Notes: generated by a model from the sequence alone, not told the origin. A stretch of 64,000 nucleotides of DNA from Bacteroidia bacterium (GCA_030424545.1 JAUHWL010000001.1:1-64000), one strand, 5' to 3'; shown: positions 34,649 to 43,856, counted from the stretch's first letter. A program made the numbers and translations.

Positions 34649-35731
34649 TTACTCTGCGTACAACTCCAAATCGGAAATTGCTTTGGCAGGCTCTACAAAC
34701 TCAGTTTCTATTTTATCGTTTTCTCTAACCATTCGTAATCCGTCTAGCAGAATTTTATCTTGTGCTGTAAGCCCATCTGCTATGGCGTAGATGTGAGGCA
34801 ACTCCGCCAAAATTGAAATTTGCTTGGCGTGCACAACGTGATCATCGCCAATTACATACACGTATTTTTTATCAAGAATTTCGAAGGTGCATTTTTGCGG
34901 AATTAGCAACGCCTTTTCTAGCGGCACGCGAACAATTACGTTGCCGGTTTCGCCATGGCGCAAAAGTCCTTTGGGGTTCGGAAAAGTGGCCCGAAAAGCA
35001 ATATTTCCCGTTTCGTTGTTAAAGTCGGCTTCTATGGTTCTTACCTCTCCCGAAAACTCAAACGGCTTATTGTTGGCCATGAGCAAGTCTACTTGTAAGG
35101 GCTCTTCCGATTTTACTTCGGTTTGGTATTCTAAATATTCTGCTTCGGGCACGTTAAAGTACACCCACATTTCGCTGTTGTCTGATAAGCTTGTCAGCAG
35201 TTCGCCCTCGTCTATCAAACTTCCAAGGCGCACATGAAAACGGTCTATAAATCCATCAAAAGGTGCCCGAATTTCTGTGAACTTTAAATGCACGTTGGCC
35301 AAAGAAAGTTCAGCTTTTGCCTTGTCGAATTGAGCTTTTGCCATGGCCAATTCGTTTTGAGCCACAACGTTGCTATCTGCCAAGCGTTTTGTGTTTAAGT
35401 ATTCTATTTCGGCAAAATCTGCTTCGGCTTGTGCACGTTGTTGTTCGGCCTGATAAAGGTTTGGCATAATTTGAAAAAGCAGCTGTCCCTTTTTCACAAA
35501 CTGTCCTTCGTCTACATAAATGTTTTGCAGAAATCCGCGCTCTTGGGCACGAATATCAATATGTTGTATTGCGTGAATTTGACTCACATATTCTTTGGTA
35601 ATTGCAGTATCTAACTTAAGTGCGCTTGTAACAAAAAATGTAGATTCTTCTTCGTGATGTTCTATGTGAGAGTTGCAACTTGTGTGCACGATTAATGCGC
35701 CAAAAATTAGGATGATGGCTATTTTTTTCAT
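34649..35731 (-). CDS. RND efflux periplasmic adaptor (membrane fusion protein)
   Basis: A 360-residue adaptor with lipobox HTSC near residue 19. The lipoyl/barrel-sandwich domain shows IRAQERGFLQNIYVDEGQFVKKGQLLF, the hairpin domain includes QQRAQAEADFAEIEYLN and the second half-lipoyl motif is TEIRAPFDGFIDRF. It links permease and channel. It is the first gene of the RND operon. Two palindromes lie upstream, and no TetR or MarR gene is linked, unlike many RND operons. Confidence 0.95.
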   Translation of the reverse strand: MKKIAIILIFGALIVHTSCNSHIEHHEEESTFFVTSALKLDTAITKEYVSQIHAIQHIDIRAQERGFLQNIYVDEGQFVKKGQLLFQIMPNLYQAEQQRAQAEADFAEIEYLNTKRLADSNVVAQNELAMAKAQFDKAKAELSLANVHLKFTEIRAPFDGFIDRFHVRLGSLIDEGELLTSLSDNSEMWVYFNVPEAEYLEYQTEVKSEEPLQVDLLMANNKPFEFSGEVRTIEADFNNETGNIAFRATFPNPKGLLRHGETGNVIVRVPLEKALLIPQKCTFEILDKKYVYVIGDDHVVHAKQISILAELPHIYAIADGLTAQDKILLDGLRMVRENDKIETEFVEPAKAISDLELYAE

Positions 35732-35831
35732 AAAGCATTCGCCTTTACGGCTATTTTAAAATTGTAATAATTGTTGATGTGTTGAATAACACACGTGCCC
35801 TTTTGGAAAACAAAAACCAACAGACACGGGG

Positions 35832-35847
35832 CGCGCTAAACAGCGCG
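35832..35847. promoter_or_regulatory. Palindrome CGCGCT-N4-AGCGCG upstream of the RND operon
   Basis: A perfect 6+6 bp inverted repeat with spacer AAAC, about 100 bp upstream of the adaptor start. It could be a hairpin for the gene at 35891 or part of an operator. Confidence 0.35.
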
Positions 35848-35859
35848 TACAAGAGGTTC

Positions 35860-35880
35860 TAAGCTTTACCGTAAAGCTTA
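35860..35880. promoter_or_regulatory. Perfect 10+10 bp palindrome upstream of the RND operon
   Basis: The arms TAAGCTTTAC and GTAAAGCTTA flank a single C. It lies between the end of the hypothetical gene at 35891 and the RND operon. There is no T run on the minus strand after it, so it is either a weak terminator hairpin or an operator for an unlinked regulator. Confidence 0.45.
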
Positions 35881-35890
35881 TCGGGTAATT

Positions 35891-36307
35891 CTAAATTCTA
35901 AAAACTTGATATTCTATGCTTCTGTTTGGAGCGTGTACAGAAACAATTTGCCAACAAACGGGCTCGTTAATACTTGAAGGTTCGGCAATCTGTGTTGCCT
36001 GAAGAATATTCTGAGCAGCCGTGAAAAAAGCGCTAATCTCAAAATACGTTTTAGAAGAGTGGTTTGTTCCAACAATTTCGTCTTCTTCCGTTTCTATAGC
36101 CTCAATGCTATGCATGTTTTTAAGCCCGCTTTTTGCGGGTCTAAAAAGAAACATGGTGCCAACACTATTTTGACCCTGTTGGGCAACCTGAAAATTTAAA
36201 AAACAATTGTGACCAGCCACGTTAGAACTTGCGGCTAATGTTGAAACAAATCCTGCACAAAGCAGAATACAAATTGAAAATAAAAAAGTGAGTTTAAAAC
36301 TCTTCAT
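35891..36307 (-). CDS. Hypothetical exported protein
   Basis: The start at 36307 (MKSFKLTFLFSICILLC) is preferred over 36328, because a well-formed promoter at 36336-36365 would begin transcription near 36330, leaving about 20 bp of leader. The signal peptide is clear. The mature protein, about 110 residues, contains NVAGHNCFLNFQVAQQG and an acidic stretch EAIETEEDEIVG. No known domain is visible. It lies between the RND operon and a GH92-associated hypothetical gene. Confidence 0.65.
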   Translation of the reverse strand: MKSFKLTFLFSICILLCAGFVSTLAASSNVAGHNCFLNFQVAQQGQNSVGTMFLFRPAKSGLKNMHSIEAIETEEDEIVGTNHSSKTYFEISAFFTAAQNILQATQIAEPSSINEPVCWQIVSVHAPNRSIEYQVFRI

Positions 36308-36335
36308 TGCAATGACTTGGTTTTGCAAATTTCGG

Positions 36336-36365
36336 CAAATTTATATCAAGTTAATTGATTCACAA
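36336..36365 (-). promoter_or_regulatory. Predicted Bacteroidota promoter of the hypothetical gene at 35891
   Basis: On the minus strand a TTG -33 element (36363-36365) lies 19 bp from a TAAATTTG -7 box (36336-36343), an exact consensus arrangement. Transcription would start near 36330. This is the cleanest promoter in the window. Confidence 0.7.
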
Positions 36366-36488
36366 GTTTGTAAGGTTAAATATTATATATAAAATGAACA
36401 TTGGTCTCAGCATAAAACCGGGAGTTAAATTTGCTTTTCTTTAAGACCAAAACATAAATACTACGGTAGCAGAGAATTTAATTCCTTG

Positions 36489-37151
36489 CTATTCTATCCA
36501 ACCATTTTGTTGCAATTTCTCCACTCCGGAATCTGTCAAATTCAACTTGAGGGTTTGGTTATTTATTAAATGAAAAATTGCCTTATTATTTTTTAGGCGG
36601 ATACTTAAAATTTCATTTCTCCAAATTCTATGGGTTTGATACAGGCGCGCATTTAGTGGGATTAGATCAATTATTTCTTTCGTTGCGTTAATAGTGACAT
36701 CAATTTTTAGAGATTTAAATAAGCAGGTATTTGGTTTTAAGGTTTTGATTTTACCGTCAAAAGTAAGTGCCTCAAAAGAATTACTCTTCACTCTTTCTGT
36801 CAATCGGGAAATTCCTTTTTCTTCTAGAATGGTGATAAAGGATTTTTTATGAGTCAACAAAAAAGTGTAAGATTCGCCAGTGATTAGCATAACATCTATA
36901 AAATGCAACCACCGTTTGTGATATCCTTTTATTTCTGAAAAGCTAAATGAAACTGCGGCAATTTCAATTTCTTTCTTTTTTGTGATGAAATGAATTGAGT
37001 CATTAAAAATCAAAACTGTTCCGGTAATTTGTATATCGCACAAATTACAATTGGTGTATATGCGCAAAGCTCCTCGATTTGCAATAGTATCATTCGCAGC
37101 AAAAAGGTTTAAGCCAAAAACCAAACTAATTCCAAGAAATAGTAGTCGCAT
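36489..37151 (-). CDS. Hypothetical exported protein linked to GH92
   Basis: A 220-residue protein with a signal peptide (MRLLFLGISLVFGLNLFA). Residues 40-110 (GTVLIFNDSIHFITKKKEI, MLITGESYTFLLTHKKSFITIL) suggest one or two GRAM/PH-like beta barrels, and the end repeats this pattern (LKNNKAIFHLINNQTLKL). I do not recognise the family. It begins 9 bp after the GH92 stop on the same strand, so it is coupled to that gene and may be an accessory of the mannosidase. Confidence 0.65.
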   Translation of the reverse strand: MRLLFLGISLVFGLNLFAANDTIANRGALRIYTNCNLCDIQITGTVLIFNDSIHFITKKKEIEIAAVSFSFSEIKGYHKRWLHFIDVMLITGESYTFLLTHKKSFITILEEKGISRLTERVKSNSFEALTFDGKIKTLKPNTCLFKSLKIDVTINATKEIIDLIPLNARLYQTHRIWRNEILSIRLKNNKAIFHLINNQTLKLNLTDSGVEKLQQNGWIE

Positions 37152-37160
37152 AATTTGTTT

Positions 37161-40079
37161 TTACCTCACCTCAATCTCATCCACAAACAACCAACTTTTG
37201 TCACCCGCGCCCAAATGCCAATCGGGGCAAGGGCCGATGCTTTCGGCAAAAATTTTAATTTTTTCAATTGGAGCATTGTGATTGAATTTTATTCGCTCAA
37301 CCATAGCACCTTCAATTTTATCTAAATCTTTGCCCGGATAAAATTCATATCTAGAAATCACATCATAGGCTTCATATACATCAACGGTTACTTTTTGTGG
37401 AAACCAAATCCAACTTTTGATGTCTTGTAAAAATCCGATGGAAATTTCTGCGCCCTTTCTTCGCTCGCCCAAATCGAGTTCAGCTTCAAAATTTTGCCCT
37501 TGGTAGCCCTGCCAATTTCCGGTTCTAAAATCGGTTGTGCCGCGCTGGCGGTCTATTAGCGCGTCATCGCCACCGGCAGAATATTCGTTGGCATATTCAC
37601 TTTTTAGGGTGAGTTTTAATTTGTCGTCAATTTTGTAAAATTGCGTGAAAATGGTGTCGCTTGTGCGGCCATCGGGGTGTTTTGTAAAGGCCCAAATTTC
37701 TGTGTCTTTTTTTATGTTGAATGAAATCTTGCTTTGATTAAAAGTGAAATTCGTGTTATCGGTAAAACCAGCTCGCACAATGCAGTCTTTGCAAATTGAA
37801 TTCAGTCCAACCTCCAAAGAGTCTTTAAACGTGTTTTTTGAGGTGCTAAAAAATGGTGCTGGCACGAGTTTGTTTTGTACCCAGTCATGCATGAACAAAT
37901 ATTCTGGCAAGGCGCCCCAATTCTTATTGGGTTTTTCCGACATCGTAAATTCTAAGGTACCACCTTTCATGATGCTGTCGTGATACAAAAAATTGCTTTT
38001 GTAATTGCGTCCATTTAAGGTTGCACTTTGGATGTAGAAATTGCCTTTACTCCAATTCTTTGCTTTTACGGCAAACGTTTTGCCGTTTTCGAGGTTAATT
38101 GTTGCTTCTTCAAAAGTTGGGTTGCCTATATGATAAACAGGTGCCCCTGGAGTTATAGGATAAAAACCCATCGCGCTAAGCACATACCATGCGCTCATTT
38201 GCCCGCAATCTTCGTTGCCCGAAAGTCCATCTGGTTTTGTGCTATACAATTCCTCTTTTATTTGATGCACCAATTTTTGTGTCTTTTCTGGGCGAGCGCA
38301 ATAATTGTACAAGTACGCCATGTGGTGGCTCGGTTCGTTTCCGTGTGCGTATTGGCCAATCAGTCCGGTAATGTCGGCCTGCTCCCGACCGCTGGTTTCG
38401 GTGCTAGCGGCAAACAAATTGTCGAGATGTTTTTCGAGCCCTTCGGGTTGAAGCGCGGCCAACCCATAAACATCATGCGGTACAAAAAGCGAGTATTGCC
38501 ACGCGTTGGCTTCGGTGTAATTAAAATTTACTTCTTCGGGTTTAAATGGCGCAAACCAACCGTTGTTTACGCGTGCGCGGAAGAAGCCCGATTCCGGATC
38601 AAAGAGGTTTTTCCAGCTTTCGCTGCGCAGATAAAAAACCTGTGCCAACGAATCTTTGCCCATCGCCTCGGCCATGGTGGCGATGCACCAATCGTCATAG
38701 GCATATTCTAAGGTTTTGCTCACACTTTCGCTTTCATCACCCGCGCTGATGTAGCCATTTTTCTTGTAAAATTCCAGTCCAAAATGGTCTTGGTTGGCCG
38801 AAGTTACCATCGCTTCCAAAGCCAATTCTGCATCAAAATCGCGAATGCCTTTCATGTAGGCATCTACAATTACGGGCACACTGTGGTAGCCGATCATGCA
38901 ATTGGTTTCGTTTGCGGCCAATTCCCACACGGGCAGCAATCCGCCTTGCTGGTACTGGCGCAAAAATGTTTGAATAAAGGCGTTGGTTTTGTCTTGCTCA
39001 ATGATGGTGAACAGCGGGTGCGTGGCGCGAAAAGTATCCCACAAACTAAAAACGGTGTATTGATTTTTTCCTCCCTCGGTGTTGTGAATTTTCAAATCCA
39101 TGTCGCGGTAATCGCCATTTACATCGGTGTACAAATTGGGCGCAATCATGGTGTGGTACAACGAAGTGTAAAATTTTACTTTGTCGTCTTCATCGCCTTT
39201 CACCTCTATTTTGCCGAGTTGTTTGTTCCAGGCTTCGCGCGCATCGGCCTTTGTTTTTTCAAAATCCCAATGCGGTATTTCTGCTTCGAGATTTGCCTTT
39301 GCGTTTTCTATAGAAACGGCAGAAATTCCAACTTTGACTAGAAGTTCATCGAGGTTGTCATCAAACGTAAAACCGCTCACGCTATACTTTTTAGGGCCAT
39401 CTTTTTTGAGCTGTAATACTCGAACGGGCTGTGAAAACACGACATAAAAATAGATGTGCTGTTCGATGGCCCATGCTTTAGAAACGCGACTCCCACCATA
39501 TTCGGTATCAGAAAATTTTTCTAGCGAAGCAGAAATACGCATATCCCGATGTTCTAAATCTAAAACCACATATCGAGAGCCATCTTCGTTAAATTGATAT
39601 TTATGGAAACCGGCTCGCAAGGTGCTGGTGAGCGCGACATCAATATTGTAATCGGTTAAATAGCAGTTGTAAAAACCAGGCTCGGCCTGCTCGGTTTCTT
39701 TGTCAAAACGTGAAGCGTAACCTTGGTCAGCGCCTTTTTCGGCTCCATTGTTTAACAACAATTCCCCTGTCATGGGCATCAACAACACATCGCCATAATC
39801 GCTAACGCCCGTGCCGCTGAGGTGCGTATGGCTAAAACCATAAACCACCGAATCCGAATAATGATAGCCCGAACAGCCATCCCAACCATCCAACCGTGTA
39901 TCGGGGCTGAGTTGCACCATCCCGAAAGGCAGGGTTGCACCCGGAAATGTATGGCCATGGCCGCCCGTGCCGATGAATGGGCTTACGTATGAGGCTAGAT
40001 CATCGTTTTGGTTTTCTTCTTTTTTTACACATGCGAGTGCAAGGGTTGCTGCAAGGAAAATGGAAACGATATTTTTCAT
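37161..40079 (-). CDS. GH92 alpha-mannosidase lipoprotein with C-terminal discoidin-like module
   Basis: A 972-residue lipoprotein (lipobox LALAC). The GH92 core starts YVSPFIGTGGHGHTFPGA and shows FGMVQLSPDTR, HGNEPSHHMAYLYNY and NEDCGQMSAWYVLSAMGFYP, whose glutamate is the general acid in characterised GH92 enzymes. It removes alpha-linked mannose from N-glycans, most often alpha-1,2. The last ~200 residues match the GH20 C-terminal module (DWHLGAGDKSWLFVDEI). It is a surface or periplasmic enzyme. It is 9 bp from the hypothetical gene and about 10 kb from the other N-glycan genes. Confidence 0.95.
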   Translation of the reverse strand: MKNIVSIFLAATLALACVKKEENQNDDLASYVSPFIGTGGHGHTFPGATLPFGMVQLSPDTRLDGWDGCSGYHYSDSVVYGFSHTHLSGTGVSDYGDVLLMPMTGELLLNNGAEKGADQGYASRFDKETEQAEPGFYNCYLTDYNIDVALTSTLRAGFHKYQFNEDGSRYVVLDLEHRDMRISASLEKFSDTEYGGSRVSKAWAIEQHIYFYVVFSQPVRVLQLKKDGPKKYSVSGFTFDDNLDELLVKVGISAVSIENAKANLEAEIPHWDFEKTKADAREAWNKQLGKIEVKGDEDDKVKFYTSLYHTMIAPNLYTDVNGDYRDMDLKIHNTEGGKNQYTVFSLWDTFRATHPLFTIIEQDKTNAFIQTFLRQYQQGGLLPVWELAANETNCMIGYHSVPVIVDAYMKGIRDFDAELALEAMVTSANQDHFGLEFYKKNGYISAGDESESVSKTLEYAYDDWCIATMAEAMGKDSLAQVFYLRSESWKNLFDPESGFFRARVNNGWFAPFKPEEVNFNYTEANAWQYSLFVPHDVYGLAALQPEGLEKHLDNLFAASTETSGREQADITGLIGQYAHGNEPSHHMAYLYNYCARPEKTQKLVHQIKEELYSTKPDGLSGNEDCGQMSAWYVLSAMGFYPITPGAPVYHIGNPTFEEATINLENGKTFAVKAKNWSKGNFYIQSATLNGRNYKSNFLYHDSIMKGGTLEFTMSEKPNKNWGALPEYLFMHDWVQNKLVPAPFFSTSKNTFKDSLEVGLNSICKDCIVRAGFTDNTNFTFNQSKISFNIKKDTEIWAFTKHPDGRTSDTIFTQFYKIDDKLKLTLKSEYANEYSAGGDDALIDRQRGTTDFRTGNWQGYQGQNFEAELDLGERRKGAEISIGFLQDIKSWIWFPQKVTVDVYEAYDVISRYEFYPGKDLDKIEGAMVERIKFNHNAPIEKIKIFAESIGPCPDWHLGAGDKSWLFVDEIEVR

Positions 40080-40090
40080 TAAAATTGAGT

Positions 40091-40135
40091 TGTGACACTA
40101 AGAACGCTAAGGTGCGGAAAGATTTGGAAAGAACC
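40091..40135. repeat. CGCAAAG-type repeat, copy 2
   Basis: The stretch CACTAAGAACGCTAAGGTG and AAAGAACCGCAG has the same degenerate vocabulary as copies at 25408, 47699 and 48872. It lies upstream of the GH92 start. Support is by eye only. Confidence 0.3.
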
Positions 40136-40250
40136 GCAGAATTCAGGGCTTTACATGACTAAAATCACACAGCCTTACTAGGCCTGTTTTTGTATTTTTC
40201 GCCCCCTAACGACTGTTTACTAAAGTTGTTTTAAAAACCCTGAAGAAAAA

Positions 40251-41393
40251 TTGAACCCTATATTCTATTTAATAAACGGTGTGGCAAGTGCAAATGCGCT
40301 GTTGCTTTTTGTCCTGCTTTTTTTTAGAAAAAAGAATCCGCTTCCCAACAAATCACTGTCTATTACCATGCTGGTTTTGGCCATGTATTTTGCAAATAGT
40401 TTGTTGATGTTTGAGGGTATCACGGAAAAAGCTCCCGTTATTTTGTTTGTCGTTCAGATTGCAGCTGTATTATACGCGCCTGCCATTTCTATTTACGTTT
40501 TTGCATTATTAGGAAAACCGATGCGAAAGCTGATTCCAGTTTTTGTTGCATCATTCGTCATTGGCTTGATGCCCGTGTACTTTTGGTTTGAATTTTCACA
40601 ATGGGCAGCACCCTTAAAAATTAGTTTTTTCAGCGGATTGATTCATGGTCCATACCCCAGTGAAGTAACTACCTACAGCCTCGTTTTTTATAGTTTTCAG
40701 CAAGTGGTTTTTATTTTTCTCTTTGCAACGATTTTAAAAATTAAGAGAAAGGCGAAAGGTTATTATTCGGATTTTGATGTGAGTAAACTCAACTATCTGC
40801 ACCATTTAATGCTTATGTTGGTGATGCTCAACTTTCTAATTGTGCTCCTTTACAGCATCTTTGACATTCTTTTTGTTGAGTATGTTTTGCTGCCTCTCAT
40901 CGTGACCGCTATTTATACATTTATTGTTTTTTATGCGTTTAAGAACAACGCTATTTTTACTTCAGAGCAGTATAGAATTCACCTCAAAACGACCGATGCA
41001 TTTGAGTTGTTTTCACAGCAAAAGAAAGTCAAAACCGAAACATCTAGTTTAATAGATAAGACTCTTTTAGCAAAGGTATTGCACCAAGATAAGCTGCTTA
41101 AAGACCCCCATCTTACGGTGGGGAAATTGGCCTCGGCCATGAATTTACAGCCCGCACAATTGTCTAAGGCTATTAATGAAGAATTACAACTTTCCTTTTT
41201 CGATTTAGTTAATTCTGAGCGTATAAAAGAGGCAAAGAAAAGATTGGCCACCGACAGAAATTTCACCATAGAAGGTATTGGTTTTGACGTTGGGTTTAAC
41301 AGTCGAGCCTCTTTTTATAGAGCCTTTAAAAAGTACACAAACCAAACGCCAAGCGAGTATATAAAGGCTTTTACGCAAGTTGAGACAGATTAA
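40251..41393 (+). CDS. AraC-type regulator with seven-helix membrane sensor
   Basis: A 380-residue protein. The first ~225 residues contain about seven hydrophobic helices (NALLLFVLLFFRK, ITMLVLAMYFANSLLMF and others). The C-terminal ~100 residues are the AraC helix-turn-helix domain (LTVGKLASAMNLQPAQLSKAI, GFNSRASFYRAFKKYTNQTPSEY). Such membrane-bound AraC regulators are common in Bacteroidota. The translation starts at a TTG at 40251, since no in-frame ATG precedes the first helix. It is divergent from the GH92 gene and could regulate it. Confidence 0.88.
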   Translation: MNPIFYLINGVASANALLLFVLLFFRKKNPLPNKSLSITMLVLAMYFANSLLMFEGITEKAPVILFVVQIAAVLYAPAISIYVFALLGKPMRKLIPVFVASFVIGLMPVYFWFEFSQWAAPLKISFFSGLIHGPYPSEVTTYSLVFYSFQQVVFIFLFATILKIKRKAKGYYSDFDVSKLNYLHHLMLMLVMLNFLIVLLYSIFDILFVEYVLLPLIVTAIYTFIVFYAFKNNAIFTSEQYRIHLKTTDAFELFSQQKKVKTETSSLIDKTLLAKVLHQDKLLKDPHLTVGKLASAMNLQPAQLSKAINEELQLSFFDLVNSERIKEAKKRLATDRNFTIEGIGFDVGFNSRASFYRAFKKYTNQTPSEYIKAFTQVETD

Positions 41394-41633
41394 TTGGCAA
41401 GTTGAGACACATGTTTTGAACGAAATGAAGGCCGATCCTCGGGAGCCTGCTATTTTCACCGCATCAAAACCGCTCTACGAAGCAATTATCGTAGTTGTGC
41501 TGTTTTCAACAATTAGGAAAGGTAAGGGCGCGGCCTAACCAACTATATTAAGGCGCCTCTTCAAACCAAGAAGCCAAACTGCCTTTTTTGATTGTTGACA
41601 GCATTTCGGGTTAATTCTAAGAAAAAATGTGCC
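41394..41633. other. Intergenic stretch with a short direct repeat
   Basis: No gene was seen. A 13-base direct repeat GCAAGTTGAGACA occurs at 41375-41387 (inside the end of the AraC gene) and 41397-41409, 22 bp apart. A small hairpin with arms CTACGA and TCGTAG lies at about 41476-41495. Confidence 0.5.
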
Positions 41634-42872
41634 ATGAAAAAAAGCTGTTTACTCCTGTTAACTCTTATCAACTGTTCTGTCTTGAGCGCTCAAAAGGCCT
41701 TTATTGGTGGCGGAAATAGTTCTTTTATTCCAGTCGCCAATTATCAAGATTTCGCGTTCAGCCACAAGTTCTTTGGTGGCCATTCTGGCAAAGTTACTTA
41801 CGCAGTAAACTCAAGTAACGGAAGCTTTGTTTATTTTGATACCTACGATGTATTTACAGGCAACCGCAAAATCCACAAAATTGATGCGGCCTCTGAAACT
41901 TATGTAGCCAATATGCCTTTTCATCGCTACATAAATGATTTAGAGATTTCTGATGACGATGCATTTCTATTCTTCCATTCTTCTAACGCAATTTATAAAG
42001 TAAGCACAAGTACAATGCAGTTGGTAGATAGCATGATGTTAGGCTATAACTGTGGCGCGATTGAAGTGTACGATAACAACACCGTTTTTTTTAATGGATT
42101 GTATTATACCTGCAAAGTAGATTTTAACACACATAATGTGGTAGATTCTGTTGCCAACACCATTTCTAATACAGACATGGTTTTTAATGCAGATAAATCT
42201 AAAATCTATGGCACGCACGATATTTCCAACTCGCTTATTTGTCTCAGCGTAAACCCTCTTTCTGTGGATACTACTTTTGATATGAGCGGATTGACCGGCA
42301 AAGCGAGCGATGTTTTCTTTCAGGATTCAACAACTACACTTTATGTGTATGGTAATGGCATCAACGGCAGTGATGGCATGGTTCGGGCGATAAACCCAAA
42401 TAACTACAGCACAATTGCAGACATTTCTCTGCCTGCGGTTACGGGTACAGGTAAATTTGCTCGAAGTCCTGATAATAAGCTTTGGGTTCCTGGTGCCATT
42501 GGAAGCTCAATTGCCGCGATAGACTTAAATCAAAACACACTCGACACGGTTTTTTCTACCATAGGGTTTTCTAATTTTTACGGGCCATATACAGTTGCTT
42601 TTTCGCCTCAACTACTCGGTATTGGTGTGCCAGAATATGAGACGAATCTTTGCAAGGTTTATCCAAACCCATCGGCCGGGCTACTTACTATTTCTGCTGA
42701 AAGAAATGTAAGCCAAGTAGTTGTGTATACAATTACTGGGCAAGAGGTGTTTAGAAAAAGCACCAATAATCGCACAGAAACTATCCATTTGGAGCAAGTA
42801 TCAGGCACGTATATTTTGTCCTTAGAATTCGAAGATGGACAACACTATCGTCAAATAATTCAAGTTCAATAA
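41634..42872 (+). CDS. Secreted T9SS protein with beta-propeller-like repeats
   Basis: The start at 41634 (MKKSCLLLLTLINCSVLSAQ) is preferred as it gives a clean signal peptide; the open frame begins 42 bp earlier. The mature part of about 330 residues has repeating NDLEISDDDAFLFFHSS-like strands, typical of YVTN-type propellers. The C-terminal T9SS sorting domain contains VYPNPSAGLLTISAE and YTITGQEVF. It would be secreted and surface-attached. The partner gene at 42885 starts 12 bp later. Confidence 0.85.
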   Translation: MKKSCLLLLTLINCSVLSAQKAFIGGGNSSFIPVANYQDFAFSHKFFGGHSGKVTYAVNSSNGSFVYFDTYDVFTGNRKIHKIDAASETYVANMPFHRYINDLEISDDDAFLFFHSSNAIYKVSTSTMQLVDSMMLGYNCGAIEVYDNNTVFFNGLYYTCKVDFNTHNVVDSVANTISNTDMVFNADKSKIYGTHDISNSLICLSVNPLSVDTTFDMSGLTGKASDVFFQDSTTTLYVYGNGINGSDGMVRAINPNNYSTIADISLPAVTGTGKFARSPDNKLWVPGAIGSSIAAIDLNQNTLDTVFSTIGFSNFYGPYTVAFSPQLLGIGVPEYETNLCKVYPNPSAGLLTISAERNVSQVVVYTITGQEVFRKSTNNRTETIHLEQVSGTYILSLEFEDGQHYRQIIQVQ

Positions 42873-42884
42873 ATCTTATTCGTT

Positions 42885-43847
42885 GTGAAAAAAGTAATCG
42901 TATTCAGTATAACAGTTTATACCTTGTTTATTTCTCAAGCTGTTTCGCAGCCCATTATTGATAAGCTTTACGACTTCCAACCGGGCAAAATTTACAGTTA
43001 TGTAAAAATTCCTACAGGAACTATTCTCGACACAAATATTTTGCCCAGTTATGGCGCTAATTTGGTTTGGAATTTAGATTCTCTACCATGGGAAAGTAGT
43101 ATTCAGGGCGACTCGATTTTATCTTATGCGCAATCGGCTAAACCAACATCAATCCCAGGGTGTACCTTTGTTTATAAAGAGTACACAGGCTTTCAACAGT
43201 TTTACAGAAAGAGTAACGATACCCTTTTTTACATGGGAAACGCCTCATCAAGCAGTCCCTTTTCGCCCAATGCCATTACCGTAATTTACCCAACTGTTTA
43301 CCAACAGAATGGTTATAGTTTTTCAAACTATCAAACAAACGTGCCTTGGAATGATGTGTGGACTTACTCGGGCAGATACAATGCTTACGGTACTGTAAAG
43401 CTAGTGGGAGGAACGTATTCCGATGTTGCGTTGTACATTATTAAAGGCGGCAAAACGGGCCAACAATACATAGATTATATGTGGGTGCGACAAGGAGAGG
43501 TTGACCCGCTAGTTCGAATTCAATTCAAAAAGACAAACAGCAATTTTACTGTTCAGTTTGCATACGGATTAGCCTCGGCAGTATTAGGTGATAAGGAAGA
43601 GCATGCCGAGTATACAGCCAGTATTTATCCAAACCCTTCTCAAGGACAGATTGCAATTGGCATAGAACCAAATGCGCAAAACATTATCATTAAACAAATC
43701 GATTTTTCTGGAAGAGTTTTAGCCGAAAGAAATTACGCGTACGGAGGAGAACTGTTTTTTAAACTAAACGGCAAGCCAGGAATATATTTTATAGAAATTA
43801 CTACGGACGGAAATCGACCACAAACTATTAAGGTTGTAAAGGAATAG
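42885..43847 (+). CDS. Secreted T9SS protein
   Basis: A 320-residue protein with a signal peptide (MKKVIVFSITVYTLFISQAVSQ) and a C-terminal T9SS sorting domain (IYPNPSQGQIAIGI, NGKPGIYFIEIT). The region in between (NDTLFYMGNASSS, NDVWTYSGRYNAYG) is beta-rich and unassigned. It starts at GTG at 42885 and lies 12 bp after the previous T9SS gene, so the two are a pair. It ends 9 bp before the convergent MFS gene. Confidence 0.83.
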   Translation: MKKVIVFSITVYTLFISQAVSQPIIDKLYDFQPGKIYSYVKIPTGTILDTNILPSYGANLVWNLDSLPWESSIQGDSILSYAQSAKPTSIPGCTFVYKEYTGFQQFYRKSNDTLFYMGNASSSSPFSPNAITVIYPTVYQQNGYSFSNYQTNVPWNDVWTYSGRYNAYGTVKLVGGTYSDVALYIIKGGKTGQQYIDYMWVRQGEVDPLVRIQFKKTNSNFTVQFAYGLASAVLGDKEEHAEYTASIYPNPSQGQIAIGIEPNAQNIIIKQIDFSGRVLAERNYAYGGELFFKLNGKPGIYFIEITTDGNRPQTIKVVKE

Positions 43848-43856
43848 ATGCCTAAC

